The notes under the pieces were generated by a model. The model made no database searches, was not told where the DNA came from, and saw nothing but the letters and a program-made list of their open reading frames with translations. This document shows, one piece after another, positions 23,161 through 35,189 of a stretch of DNA of 64,000 nt (position 1 is its first letter; each line of letters starts with the position of its first letter). The stretch comes from Xanthostigma xanthostigma (Eukaryota; Arthropoda; Insecta; Raphidioptera; Raphidiidae): the NCBI GenBank assembly GCA_963575645.1, contig OY754468.1, forward strand, positions 12,462,001-12,526,000, given 5' to 3'. A program made the position numbers and the translations under genes.

Positions 23161-23610
23161 CTGATGTTTTCATAAAATTTTTAAGTCCGGTCCTGTCGGG
23201 CCGATTTTAATGAAATTTTAGCAGCACATTTTCATCTTTAATAGTAGGTTAAATTTCAATTTTGAAACGGTTCTGAAATATTTTTCGGTATTTTTGGGCC
23301 CAAAAAAATTTTTCAACCCCTAAAAACCACCCTTAAAGTGGCCCGATTGGGCCCATTTTAAATAGGCTCCGTGCGGTGGTGGATTCCAACATGTGGTCCA
23401 AATTTCGTTAAAATCGATTAACTCCTTCGAAAGTTATAGCCCGCACACATATATATATATATATACATACATATATATATAAACATTTTCAAAAATAGTG
23501 CCAAACGTCTTAGGAGGTTATGAAACGTCGAGAAATTTTGGTCCGACCCCTAGGTCCCGCCATCCGACCGACGCCAATAGTGTAAGTGCCTTATGGCAAA
23601 TACACTAAAA
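23160..23610. repeat. LINE-type 3' tail with a TA/CATA microsatellite
   Basis: CTGTCGGGCCGATTTTAATG and GTCCAAATTTCGTTAAAATC are LINE-tail phrases. A TATATA/CATACATA tract lies at about 23449-23480. Confidence 0.55.
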
Positions 23611-24118
23611 ACGTATTATGAAGATACAATAATATAATGCACATGTTTTCCCACACGTGATTCGCTGTCGCATTTGACATAGATAAACCGTCTTCAGAGA
23701 ACGACGTCACAGTCAGATAGAGCTGTACCTATTAGTGACGTAACGAATATTCGCATTCGCATTAACAAAATTCATTCGAATATTAATATCAGAAAAAAAT
23801 GTTTTATTTAATGTGAAATTAATTGAAGGAAATTTATTTGGTTGAGGAACAATTGAAAAATAAGCTTTACCAGAGTATTTGTGGGCACAATAAATTAATA
23901 TTTTGTTCAATGCATTAAATATTCTACGTTAAAAATGACTAAAATTGTAAATTCATTTTAAAGTTCATATTTTGTGAATTTTCGGGTGAATAATAACAAA
24001 TTATGGCTGGAAGGAGTTTTCTTTTAAGTTACATGGTCACGTAGAGGCGATTGACAATTTTCCCGGCAACTTTTTGGGTTCCAGACCGACCCTGGTTCTT
24101 TATGGCAAATAGACTATA

Positions 24119-24689
24119 CAGTATGTAAACACAAGGTGCACATAGGAAAATTAACATTGGGAAAAAATAACTGGATCAGAGTGAGCCTTGAAATCTTGTT
24201 TTTCAATTTGACAGATAATATTCTTTTGCAAAATGAATGTGTACACTACCGAAGAAAATATTAAAATGATTACAACATAATCGTACTTTTTTTATTAATG
24301 GGACATTTAATTCCCAAAAATACTTAAATGTGGTGCGAGATCAAATATCTCCGCCTATTCGTGTTGAACCTAAAGACATTGGGTCACTGATTTACCAATG
24401 CGCATACGTCATACCAATCAGACAATTTTTGAATGAAATGTTTCCAAACAGATGGAGTTGTTTTTTTGTTTTATTTTTGTACAAAAAAATTAAAATAATG
24501 ATTTATAAGAGCTTTTTATTATTAAAAAAGCCAAGTAAAATAAAAATAAATCAAAATAAAATAGAAATCCTTAAGATTACCACGATAATTCAATAGAAAT
24601 AACAATTAATGCAGTCATGGCTAACTCTGATCCAAGTATTTTTTCCCAATGCTAATTTCCCTATGTGCACCTTACGCATTTACATACTG
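24119..24689. mobile_element. Tc1/mariner-like MITE, copy 1
   Basis: A 571-bp element with about 70-bp inverted repeats (CAGTATGTAAAC at the start, GTTTACATACTG-type end) and TA at 24117-24118 and 24690-24691. It is nearly identical to 51317-51889. The internal ORFs are short and not transposase-like. Confidence 0.88.
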
Positions 24690-24699
24690 TACCTATATT

Positions 24700-25675
24700 A
24701 ATATGACGTATTTGTCATGTATGAATTGTTGCACAATGCAATTGAATGTCGATAGTGCATAGTCTATAGTCTATACTCTATGGTGTCAGTGTCAAGATCA
24801 ACTCGAGAAAGTAGAAATATTCTTCTTCTTTACAAAACGAGGAGGTACCATTCGGTGTTATCCATCAATTTAAATGATTCATCATACAATATGAAAGTAG
24901 GTACAGTAGTGATGTGTAAAAAAGATAATTATTAATTATGAACACAAAACGTAAAGATGCTATTCTAATGGCCATATTCACCGAAAGTAAGTAGTTATTT
25001 ATTCGGTTCATTCTTTTTTCAGGTCGCTATTCCTTTCGAATAAATTACGATAATTCACCAAACATAATTATGTTTACCGCAGGTATAAATTTATTCTGTC
25101 TTATTCGAGGGTATACATATTTATTCGCCTGATAAAACAATAATGGCCGCCACATAAATAATAATACCTAACCTATAAACGTGGAGTATTATATCTACAG
25201 TTTGCTCTTGTGAATTTGTTTTTTAACATTAAAGTTAGTGGAAGTTCTGTGTGCAATTGGGGTAGGATAAAACATTACTATTTTATGAAACTTTCTTTTG
25301 ACGTTTATAATAACGCCATCGGTCATTTTTTGGGTGAACGTCAAAATATTCAATAAAAAGAGCAAGGAGTATAGTGCAGCCTATATTTATTCTTTAACTA
25401 ACTTTTCTATCTGGTATTTTGCTTGGTGAATTGAAAGTAAATTTTATTCTGACGAATAAATTTATTCCAAGATTAGTAGCTTCTATCTTTAATAGTGTTC
25501 GATGAATATGGGCATAAAAAACATTTTTGATACCTGCATTATAATTTGAGTAGCTTGTGTTTCCAAGGTGAGCAGTATCGTCTCTTGGAGGCCCGAACGG
25601 ATCTTCTGTAGCAATTGGGGGCATTGAAAAAAAACCAGAGGGCGGTAAAATGTAACTAAATAGGAAGAACATTTA
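24700..25675. other. unassigned intron sequence
   Basis: A 92-codon minus ORF (25672-25394) lacks any motif. No repeat ends were recognised. Confidence 0.4.
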
Positions 25676-25679
25676 TTGA

Positions 25680-26025
25680 AATACTAACGGTCCCACCCGG
25701 TTTCACCTAGGTGCAAAAGAACGAATGAGGGGGAAGGACACGAGTACCCACATTCATCTTAGTTTACCAAGATGAATGCTGTGTCCAAATTTCATGATAA
25801 TCGGATTTACCGTTGAAAAGTTTTTGTCGGACGGACAAATTTTGAGTTATATTTTGCAACATTTCTCATTGATGGTCCGCTCCTATTGGTCGTAGCCTGA
25901 TATTATATAGCTCATAGCCTTCCTCGATAAATGGATTATCCAACAAAAAAAAATCCAATTCGAACCAATAGTTCCTGAGATTAACGCGTTCAACCAACCA
26001 AACAAACAAACTCTTCAACTTTATA
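25680..26025. repeat. retroelement 3'-end repeat, copy 2
   Basis: ACTAACGGTCCCACCCGG to CTCTTCAACTTTATAG matches 8887-9245, including GTCGGACGGACAAATTTTGAG. Confidence 0.75.
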
Positions 26026-26039
26026 GATTATTCCTCCAT

Positions 26040-27000
26040 CAGAATGATATTTCAGGAAGCAAGAGTTTCAGTGAGGTATTCAAGATTAGGGGATTATTTT
26101 TTTAAGGTCATCGTAACGCGAAACAGATTTTGGTTTGTGATTCCCCGTCGCGTTCGATCCAGCGCCTGCGCTTACATATAATGCGTCATCAAATAGATGA
26201 ACGTGTGGATATAATAGAATGAGGTTTGCTTGGTGAACAAAGGATGACAGAGCATAATATCTCATCTGGCGTTTTTGTAAGACAATGCGAATATATTATT
26301 ATGAATTATGAATGTACTCGTACGTAATGCAAGTAATACATCACGTGCCATTTTTTAGATCTCATATATGTTAAACAGGTCACTTGCATATGGAAAAATA
26401 ACGCCTTGCCTACATATTTTTACATACATTTTCGAGAGAAAAAATGGTCTATATTTTAATGTGAAAGTCATGCCATGTAATTTTTAATTTAAAAAAATCA
26501 GGTCACCTTACCTTGCCGACAAAATAGCATACATTAAATTTATTTTTCGTCATACCTCGATCGAAAGTACATACTTTCGGTATCAATTGTAAGGCATTTA
26601 CGCATTGGTGGAATTACACGCACTGATGCGAGAAGTACGCACGTTCGGGCGGCAGTAAAGAAAAAATCACCTATCAACTGTTGTTTAGATGTCGTTTCCA
26701 TAACAACCCTATTAAATTTTAGATAATTGTCGCGGACAGCTGTCATTCGTGTTTTTACGTATAACCTCAAAGCTACTTTCTTGGAACTTATCTGTATTTT
26801 TAAGTAATTATAATTAATAATAAGCGTACTTGCGACCGAGGTATGAAGAAAAATAGTATACACCACACTGCGCGTCATGATGCCCGAGGCGAATCAATGC
26901 AAGAATATCAAACTTTCGGCCCTTGTGGTGTAATATATTATTTAGATAAAATAAAAAAAAAACGGTTATTGAGTATGATTTCATGTGACCGTCAGGGGGA
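26040..27000. other. unassigned intron sequence
   Basis: A 112-codon minus ORF (26878-26540) is open, but it shows no domain, signal or splice context that I can name. Confidence 0.4.
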
Positions 27001-27006
27001 TTTCGT

Positions 27007-27480
27007 TCTCGGTTAAATTGATCGAAAATGATTTCATTTTATAGTTTAAAGGTCACTAAGAAAAAGTGTTCATGGGCGCATAACCTAAAAACCAATAGAT
27101 TTGCTACAGATATGTTTAGCGATATTTTAGATATAGGTTAATCCATATTGATTTCACAAGCATCTTCCATGTTCAACTTTTGTGCTTTGTTTTTAGAAAT
27201 AGAAAAATAGTCGAAAACTATGGTAATGTGGGAAGGTGTCACCCTGTATAAAATAATGTCATATTCGGATTCAGCGCACTCGAAAACATATTTCTAGAGC
27301 TTAGGATTTTTTTAAGATTGTGAATTCAATGGATATCTCTATATATCTACAATCTCGCTAAACATGTCTGTAGCTAAAAATCTATTGGTTTTTAGGCTAT
27401 GCGCCCCCATGGACAATTTTTTTAGTGACCTTTAAATTATAAAATAAAACCGTTTTCGATCAATTTAACCGAGAACCAAA
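27007..27480. repeat. fold-back repeat, ~125-bp arms (complete copy)
   Basis: The left arm, TCTCGGTTAAATTGATCG to GATATTTTAGATATAGG, faces its complement ending near 27480 (CGATCAATTTAACCGAGA). Partial copies, each broken by another insertion, lie at 3600-4220 and 7495-8190. The central part reads through AATGTGGGAAGGTGTCACCC. Confidence 0.8.
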
Positions 27481-27789
27481 TTCCATAAGGCTTGTGCGGG
27501 ATCCTTTGAGTACAATCCTTGAATTGAAAGCCAAAATGCTATAAATTCATAGGGTAAATAAGTGTGTTGTGTTTTGTTTCGTACGACACCACCCTCTGAG
27601 CGCGGTCTTTGACGTCCACTTATAATAGGTCATTGCATCATTCATAAACTTGTTTTTACCATAAAAATCAATCCAACGCACATCCATTATTAATACGACA
27701 GGCGCGAACTTCACTCAAACTTCCGCCAACGCGAATCCTCGCCGCGGGACATTATTCAAATATTGCACAAAGCTTCCATCAAAATTAAA

Positions 27790-28200
27790 AGGTCTTGTAT
27801 TGTTCTTGATCGAGCAAAGAGCGTGTCAAAAATTGTATTTAATACAGACAAACCTCTACCAATTCCTACATTAACCTTGGTGTGCTCAAGGCGTTGTCAA
27901 AAAATTTGATTTGACAATGACCTTAGATTGTGATCATTTAATTACAGTTTCCATACATCAGAAACAGTCTAATGTCTTCAAACTTCTTGTCATCTAGGAC
28001 ATTATATTGTTCTTGGTCGAGCAATGAACGTGTCAAAAATTTAATTTAATACAAACGCATCTCTACCAATTTATTAATGAGTAGATTAGGTTGCAGAAGG
28101 CATTGTCAAAAAAATTTGACTTGGAAATGATCTCAGATCGTGATCACAGCATCTATACATCAAGAGCAGCCTAATGTCTTCAAACTCCCTGTCATCTAGG
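27790..28200. repeat. two tandem ~205-bp units
   Basis: ATTGTTCTTGATCGAGCAA to CTTGTCATCTAGGACATT is followed by a second diverged unit (TTGTTCTTGGTCGAGCAATG to CCTGTCATCTAGGAC). An inverted fragment (CATTTTCAAATAATATTTTC) lies beyond the hAT element at 35186-35235. Confidence 0.75.
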
Positions 28201-28201
28201 A

Positions 28202-28526
28202 CAGTGATGTCAAAGATACGGCCCGAGGGCCGCATCCGGTCCTCAAGCCATCTCAATACGGACCGCGACCAGAATCTATCGAGTGATGATCGATTTTAGA
28301 CACCTGACATTAATGAACTTACCAAAAACAAAAGACCTCAGGTGTCTGGATCCTCAACCTCAAGATAATTGACCCTTTTTATTACCTTTATATGAAAAAT
28401 TATTCAAACTAAACAAATGAAGATTTTAATTTAGTATGTGTTTTAGTTTTTAATTTAGAGTCTGGCCCGCTAACACACCCTAAATCTTATAAATGGACCT
28501 TTAGATAATTCAGTCTGACACCCCTG
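28202..28526. mobile_element. hAT MITE, inverted copy of the 20173 family
   Basis: The ends are CAGTGATGTCAAAGATACGG and TCAGTCTGACACCCCTG. The interior CCTCAGGTGTCTGGATCCTC matches 20173-20446 in reverse. No matching 8-bp duplication was seen. Confidence 0.8.
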
Positions 28527-29559
28527 TTTAGATTGTATTCACACAAAAACAAAATAATTGTTCTACAAAGATCGCTTTTCAAACTAAATTTTAATCAAAA
28601 TGCATAGAAAAAACGTTGTCTCGATATGAAAACTACAAAATACTATGTTACAAGTATACAGAGTTGAAAACAATATCGTTTCAATGGATCAGTTATTTTT
28701 CGAGCAGAAGCGATTAAAAATTATTCAATTCTCTTCTAACGAAGAAATATATTTGATCACCATCTAAGACAGTGATTCCCAAAGTGGTCTATATCGACCC
28801 CCAGGGGTCGACGACAACTTGCAAGGGATCCATGTCAGCAGGAAAAAAAATTGGGGGTCCATGAAATGAAAATGGGGGTCAACGATAGTGAATCTCCTAA
28901 CAAAAAAAGAAACAAACTGGACAGCGTTAACCGAAGAGATTTAAGATTAAATCTAACTAGATTGATGCCAAATGTTGAAAATTTATTATTAAAGCATCAG
29001 GCTCATCCCTCACACTAAAAGCATTTATTTTTTGCTTAGTTATTTTATGTAACAGAAAGTAAATTTTAATTTGATTCGTTTAATTTCAATCTAATTAATA
29101 CAAAACTAAACATTTCACACTACATTTCACTACCGTTATAAATTTAAATCGTTCAAAGTGAGTAGAACTATACCGGTTGTCAAAAATACATTTGAAATTA
29201 ATGAATTTGCAAAAAATCAATATCAGATAAGCAGGGGGTCTACCCAAAATAGAACCAGTGGGAGTATATACCCAAGTAATTCAAGAATTACAAGGCGCGA
29301 AATTTTACGTCATATACCCCGGTGTTTTGCTTGAAAATCGGTGTATATATTTAACGACACTTGGAGAATAATATAGTATAACTTAATTTACTTATTCTAA
29401 GTAAAAATAACAGTTGAAAATAATGAAACACAGAAAGGAAAATATAATTTTAATAAATTCATGGTTCTCTATGTAATATGTTATTGTGTCATGCATAAAT
29501 TAAACATAACTAACATCTTCAGAACAAAAGAATAACAGATTTGTTTTCAAAATATTTCT

Positions 29560-30258
29560 GAAATTATGAGTTTAGAAAAAAAAATTCATAACTTTCTTGT
29601 AAAAACAGATAGAAAAATAAACCGTTATGAAAAGTACCCAATTATTATATAAAAACAACTTTATAACATATATGTGCCGACTTTAGCTCAAAGAATTTTT
29701 TACAAAACTTTCTTTAAAATAGAATAATAAAACATTATAAAAAGTACACCATTATTATATAAAAAACAACGATGGCATGTATCTCTTTTGCGCATGCGCC
29801 GATTTTTCCCAAAAATTATACAAAACTCTTGTAAAAATAGATCGAATAATAAACTGTTATGAGAAGTATACCATTGTTATATACAAACAACTTTATAACT
29901 TATACCTCTTCTGCGCTTGCGCCAAATTTCCCTCAAAAAACATTTTACAAAACTTTCTTGTAAAGTAGAATAATAAAACATTATAAAAAGTACACCATTA
30001 TTATATAAAAAACAACTATGGCTTGTATCTCTTTTGCGCATGCACCGATTTTTCCCAAAAATTATACAAAACTCTTGTAAAAATAAATCGAATAATAAAC
30101 TGTTATAAAAAGTATACCGTTGTTATATACAAACAACTTTATAACTTATACCTCTTCTGCGCATGCGCCGACTTTCCCTCAAAAAACATTTTAGAAAACT
30201 TTCTTGTAAAGTAGAATAATAAAACATTATAAAAAGTACACCATCATTATATAAAAAA
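29560..30258. repeat. 246-bp tandem repeats made of two ~123-bp halves
   Basis: The unit starting AGAATAATAAAAC recurs at 29721, 29967 and 30213, a spacing of exactly 246 bp. Each unit contains two related halves, each centred on a GCGCATGCGCC-type motif, followed by a CCCAAAAA/CCCTCAAAA stretch. A degenerate half-unit precedes 29721. The series resumes at 34243 after the 120-bp array, so that array sits inside these repeats. Confidence 0.85.
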
Positions 30259-30452
30259 ATTGGTTGTCTGTAAAGTCGGTTTACGTACGATAGTTTTACG
30301 TGATAACGTATTCCGCTCGAATATCATATTTAATAATACATTACTGCGCTCTCGCTTACACGCACAGGGTCAGGCGGAACGTTATGGAACGTTACACTTT
30401 TTCGTGCGTGCAGCTGGTGTTTCATCAATTTATAAGACGTTATCACGTCAAA
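30259..30452. repeat. dispersed repeat at the left edge of the satellite
   Basis: The stretch begins TTGGTTGTCTGTAAAGTCGG, contains ACGTGATAACGT near 30299, and ends with the complementary ACGTTATCACGT. A related copy in opposite orientation lies at 13068-13240. It has no coding content and may be the non-repetitive head of the satellite-bearing unit. Confidence 0.6.
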
Positions 30453-33400
30453 AACTTAGTCACCATCTTTAGAAGTCCGCCATATTGGATTTAGAGTGAC
30501 GTCACTTTATTTTTCGAGTTATTCTCAGCAAGCCCTTTCATTTGATACCCATATTGTAAGAAAGCATAGTAAAATTAGTCCGCCATCTTTAGAACTCCGC
30601 CATATTGGATTTAGAGTGACGTCACTTTATGTTTCGAGTTATTTTCAGCAAGTTCTTTCATTTGATAGCCATATTGTAGGAAAGCATAATAAAATTAGTC
30701 CGCCATCTTTAGAAGTCCGCCATATTGGATTTAGAGTGACGTAACTTTATGTTTCGAGTTATTCTCAGCAAGCCCTTTTATTTGATACCCATATTGTAGG
30801 AAAGCATAATAAAATTAGTCCGCCATCTTTAGAAGTCCGCCATATTGGATTTAGAGTGACGTCACTTTATGTTTCGAGTTACTCTCAGCAAGCCCTTTCA
30901 TTTGATACCCATATTGTAGGAAAGCATAATAAAATTAGTCCGCCATCTTAAGAAGTCCGCCATATTGGATTTAGAGTAATGTCACTTTATTTTTCGAGTT
31001 ATTCTCAGCAAGCCCTTTCATTTGATACCCATATTGTAGGAAAACATAATAAAATTAGTCCGCCATCTTTAAAAGGCCGCCATATTGGATTTAGAGTAAT
31101 GTCACTTTATTTTTCGAGTTATTCTCAGCAAGCCCTTTCATTTGATACCCATATTGTAGGAAAACATAATAAAATTAGTCCGCCATCTTTAGAAGTCCGC
31201 CATATTGGATTTAGAGTAATGTCACTTTATTTTTCGAGTTATTCTCAGCAAGCCCTTTCATTTGATACCCATATTGTAGGAAAGCATAATAAAATTAGTC
31301 CGCCATCTTTAGAAGTCCGCCATATTGGATTTAGAGTGACGTCACTTTATGTTTCGAGTTACTCTCAGCAAGCTCTTTCATTTGATACCCATATTGTAGG
31401 AAAGCATAATAAAATTAGTACGTCATCTTTAGAAGTCCGCCATATTGGATTTAGAGTAATGTCAGTTTATTTTTCGAGTTATTCTCAGCAAGCCCTTTCA
31501 TTTGATACCCATATTGTAGGAAAACATAATAAAATTAGTCCGCCATCTTTAGAAGTCCGCCATATTGGATGTAGAGTGACGTCACTTTATTTTTCGAGTT
31601 ATTCTCAGCAAGCCCTTTCATTTGATACCCATATTGTAGGAAAGCATAATAAAATTAGTCCGCCATCTTTAGAAGTCCGCCATCTTTAGAAGTCCGCCAT
31701 ATTGGATTTAGAGTGACGTCACTTTATTTTTCGAGTTATTCTCAGCAAGCCCTTTCATTTGATACCCATATTGTTGGAAAGCATAATAAAATTAGTCCAC
31801 CATCTTTAGAAGTCCGCCATATTGGATTTAGAGTAATGTCACTTTATTTTTCGAGTTATTCTCAGCAAGCCCTTTCATTTAATACCCATATTGTAGGAAA
31901 ACATAATAAAATTAGTCCGCCATCTTTAGAAGTCCGCCATATTGGATTTAGAGTAATGTCACTTTATTTTTCGAGTTATTCTCAGCAAGCCCTTTCATTT
32001 GATACCCATATTGTTAGAAAGCATAATAAAATTAGTCCGCCATCTTTAGAAGTCCGCCATATTGGATTTAGAGTAATGTCACTTTATTTTTCGAGTTATT
32101 CTCAGCAAGCCCTTTCATTTGATACCCATATTGTAGGAAAACATAATAAAATTAGTCCGCCATCTTTAGAAGTCCACCATATTGGATGTAGAGTGACGTC
32201 ACTTTATTTTTCGAGTTATTCTCAGCAAGCCCTTTCATTTGATACCCATATTGTAGGAAAGCATAATAAAATTAGTCCGCCATCTTTAGAATTCCGTCAT
32301 ATTGGATTTAGCGTAATGTCACTTTATTTTTCGAGTTATTCTCAGCAAGCCCTTTCATTTGATACCCATATTGTAGGAAAACATAATAAAATTAGTCCGC
32401 CATCTTTAGAAGTCCGCCATATTGGATGTAGAGTGACGTCACTTTATTTTTCGAGTTATTCTCAGCAAGTCCTTTCATTTGATACCCATATTGTAGGAAA
32501 GCATAATAAAATTAGTCCGCCATCTTTAGAAGTCCGCCATATTGGATTTAGAGTGACGTAACTTTATGTTTCGAGTTATTCTCAGCAAGCCCTTTCATTT
32601 GATACCCATATTGTAGGAAAGCATAATAAAATTAGTCCGCCATCTTTAGAAGTCTGCCATATTGGATTTAGAGTGACGTCACTTTATTTTTCGAGTTATT
32701 CTCAGCAAGCCCTTTCATTTGATACCCATATTGTAAGAAAGCATAGTAAAATTAGTCCGCCATCTTTAGAACTCCGCCATATTGGATTTAGAGTGACGTC
32801 ACTTTATGTTTCGAGTTATTTTCAGCAAGCCCTTTCATTTGATACCCATATTGTAGGAAAGCATAATAAAATTAGTCCGCCATCTTTAGAAGTCCGCCAT
32901 ATTGGATTTAGAGTGACGTAACTTTATGTTTCGAGTTATTCTCAGCAAGCCCTTTCATTTGATACCCATATTGTAGGAAAGCATAATAAAATTAGTCCGC
33001 CATCTTTAGAAGTCCGCCATATTGGATTTAGAGTGACGTCACTTTATGTTTCGAGTTACTCTCAGCAAGCCCTTTCATTTGATACCCATATTGTAGGAAA
33101 GCATAATAAAATTAGTCCGCCATCTTTAGAAGTCCGCCATATTGGATTTAGAGTAATGTCACTTTATTTTTCGAGTTATTCTCAGCAAGCCCTTTCATTT
33201 GATACCCATATTGTAGGAAAACATAATAAAATTAGTCCGCCATCTTTAAAAGTCCGCCATATTGGATTTAGAGTAATGTCACTTTATATTTCGAGTTATT
33301 CTCAGCAAGCCCTTTCATTTGATACCCATATTGTAGGAAAACATAATAAAATTAGTCCGCCATCTTTAGAAGTCCGCCATATTGGATGTAGAGTGACGTC

Positions 33401-34242
33401 ACTTTATTTTTCGAGTTATTCTCAGCAAGCCCTTTCATTTGATACCCATATTGTAGGAAAGCATAATAAAATTAGTCCGCCATCTTTAGAAGTCCGCCAT
33501 ATTGGATTTAGAGTGACCTCACTTTATTTTTCGAGTTATTCTCAGCAAGCCCTTTCATTTGATACCCATATTGTTGGAAAGCATAATAAAATTAGTCCGC
33601 CATCTTTAGAAGTCCGCCATATTGGATTTAGAGTAATGTCACTTTATTTTTCGAGTTATTCTCAGCAAGCCCTTTCATTTGATACCCATATTGTAGGAAA
33701 ACATAATAAAATTAGTCCGCCATCTTTAGAAGTCCGCCATATTGGATGTAGAGTGACGTCACTTTATTTTTCGAGTTATTCTCAGCAAGCCCTTTCATTT
33801 GATACCCATATTGTAGGAAAGCATAATAAAATTAGTCCGCCATCTTTAGAAGTCCGCCATATTGGATTTAGAGTGACCTCACTTTATTTTTCGAGTTATT
33901 CTCAGCAAGACCTTTCATTTGATACCCATATTGTTGGAAAGCATAATAAAATTAGTCCGCCATCTTTAGAAGTCCGCCATATTGGATTTAGAGTAATGTC
34001 ACTTTATTTTTCGAGTTATTCTCAGCAAGCCCTTTCATTTGATACCCATATTGTAGGAAAACATAATAAAATTAGTCCGCCATCTTTAGAAGTCCGCCAT
34101 ATTGGATGTAGAGTGACGTCACTTTATTTTTCGAGTTATTCTCAGCAAGCCCTTTCATTTGATACCCATATTGTAGGAAAGCATAATAAAATTAGTCCGC
34201 CATCTTTAGAAGTCCGCCATATTGGATTTAGAGTAACGTCAC
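30453..34242. repeat. 120-bp satellite array, about 31 units
   Basis: A head-to-tail array with a 120-bp unit (about 31.4 units) and high identity between units. The unit contains CAAGCCCTTTCATTTGATA, CCGCCATCTTTAGAAGTCCG, CCGCCATATTGGAT and then GTGACGTCAC or a variant. A single 17-bp duplication (CATCTTTAGAAGTCCGC) near 31681-31697 shifts the register. From about 33361 the units run in an A-B-C-A-B-C-A order, a 360-bp higher-order repeat. Because 120 is divisible by 3, ORFs of up to 435 codons run through the array with a 40-residue period, but ACGTAA variants and the 17-bp insertion break them. I do not regard them as genes. Confidence 0.97.
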
Positions 34243-34385
34243 CGATTTTCCCCAAAAAATTTACAAAAACTTCTAAAAAAATAGATAGAGTAAAAACCGT
34301 TTTAAAAACTATATTATTATTATATAAAACAACATTATAAGAGATATGAATTTTTACGCATGCGCCGATGTTCCCCAAAAACAAT
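34243..34385. repeat. resumption of the GCGCATGCGCC repeats after the satellite
   Basis: CGATTTTCCCCAAAAAATTT, a stretch of ATTATTATTATATAAAACAAC and GCATGCGCCGATGTTCCCC match the 246-bp repeats at 29560-30258, with more divergence. Confidence 0.7.
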
Positions 34386-35129
34386 AGGCCACTTCATATT
34401 TGCATATCAAACATCCTCCCAAAATTTGGTTTCAATCCGCTCTTCCTTGATGTCGGAATGATAAGAAATTTCAAAAGTGACGTTTGCATCTGTCAAAAAG
34501 TATTAAGTTCTAATAATTAGTTATTCAAATTGTTAACTTAGAAGGCGTTGCTTTTCATAAATATTTCAAATGGCATCCGTTTTTGAACAAATGCTATCTC
34601 CTTTGTTGTATTATTGTCATAAATAAAATTATCGACCAATTTTATTTTAAGACAGAACATACGCAATAATTAAATTACCATGTTATACCGTGCAACAGAG
34701 AGAGATAACCGAAAGATGTTTGCTATCGGTTATATCAGATTGAATTTATTTCTATATAAATGTGTATAAGAAAAGTGATTGGGCGAATTCTGTTGTACGA
34801 AATTTATGTAAAATTTTCTCCTCTTTCGTTTAAGACAGGTTTCGAACCGATCTGATTTAAATTGAGCGAGTTATAAGCGAAAAACTTCGTTTTTTCTAAA
34901 TTGCTCCCCTCTGGAGCAAAAATTCAAAAATCGGGCGACGTTAGGATTTAAGTTACCCGGAGACAAATCGAACAAAAAAAAGTTTTTTAAAATCGGTTAA
35001 GTCGTTTGGGCTGTACGCTGGATACAAAAAGCGTGACTCACAGATTCACAGATTCACAGATTCACAGATTCACAGATTCACAGACAAAGCGAGTACATAT
35101 AGGCGCTTTAGCTTACGCTATTCGCGCCT
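34386..35129. repeat. right part of the insertion, with a short tandem of ACAGATTCAC
   Basis: No coding sequence. 34617-34645 matches the arm (AAATTATCGACCAATTTT) of the fold-back family at 3879. 34870-35035 resembles the 3' end of a retroelement. Five copies of the 10-mer ACAGATTCAC follow at about 35037-35086. The end has an inverted GGCGC/GCGCC pair at about 35102-35128, right before hAT sequence resumes. Confidence 0.5.
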
Positions 35130-35189
35130 AAAAACATGGCAAGTGGTCTACGAGACACAAAAGGTTGGGGACCTCTGATCTAAGATCAT

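Larger units (their letters stand above)
28770..35177. mobile_element. hAT-type element expanded to 6.4 kb by internal satellite and insertions
   Basis: The left end (CAGTGATTCCCAAAGTGG, 28770) and right end (GGTTGGGGACCTCTG, 35177) match the two ends of a 538-bp hAT MITE at 61159-61696. They are flanked by a perfect 8-bp duplication, ATCTAAGA, at 28762-28769 and 35178-35185. Sequence 28770-29250 and about 35130-35177 aligns with the short copy. Everything between (29251 to about 35129) is absent from the short copy and holds the 246-bp repeats, the 120-bp satellite and other repeat sequence. Confidence 0.85.

Noticed and set aside
26540..26878. 112-codon minus-strand ORF as a gene
   Set aside because: No domain, no homologous pattern known to me, no splice or promoter context.
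29800..30180. GCGCATGCGC motifs as NRF-1 regulatory sites
   Set aside because: The match to the palindromic consensus is real, but it is tied to the repeat unit and there is no promoter context.
29777..30214. 63-codon ORFs containing YLFCACADF
   Set aside because: They repeat with the 246-bp units and reflect the repeat, not a gene.
30453..34242. CRISPR-like array
   Set aside because: Units are contiguous 120-bp repeats without unique spacers, in a eukaryotic intron.
33033..34340. 435-codon ORF with 40-residue repeats
   Set aside because: The unit is 120 bp, so any stop-free frame is open throughout. Other units carry TAA or frame shifts in the same frame, and there is no start context or unique flanking coding sequence.
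35102..35132. Helitron 3' end (GC hairpin then CTAA)
   Set aside because: The GGCGC/GCGCC pair spans the presumed end instead of preceding it, and no TC start is seen at 29251.
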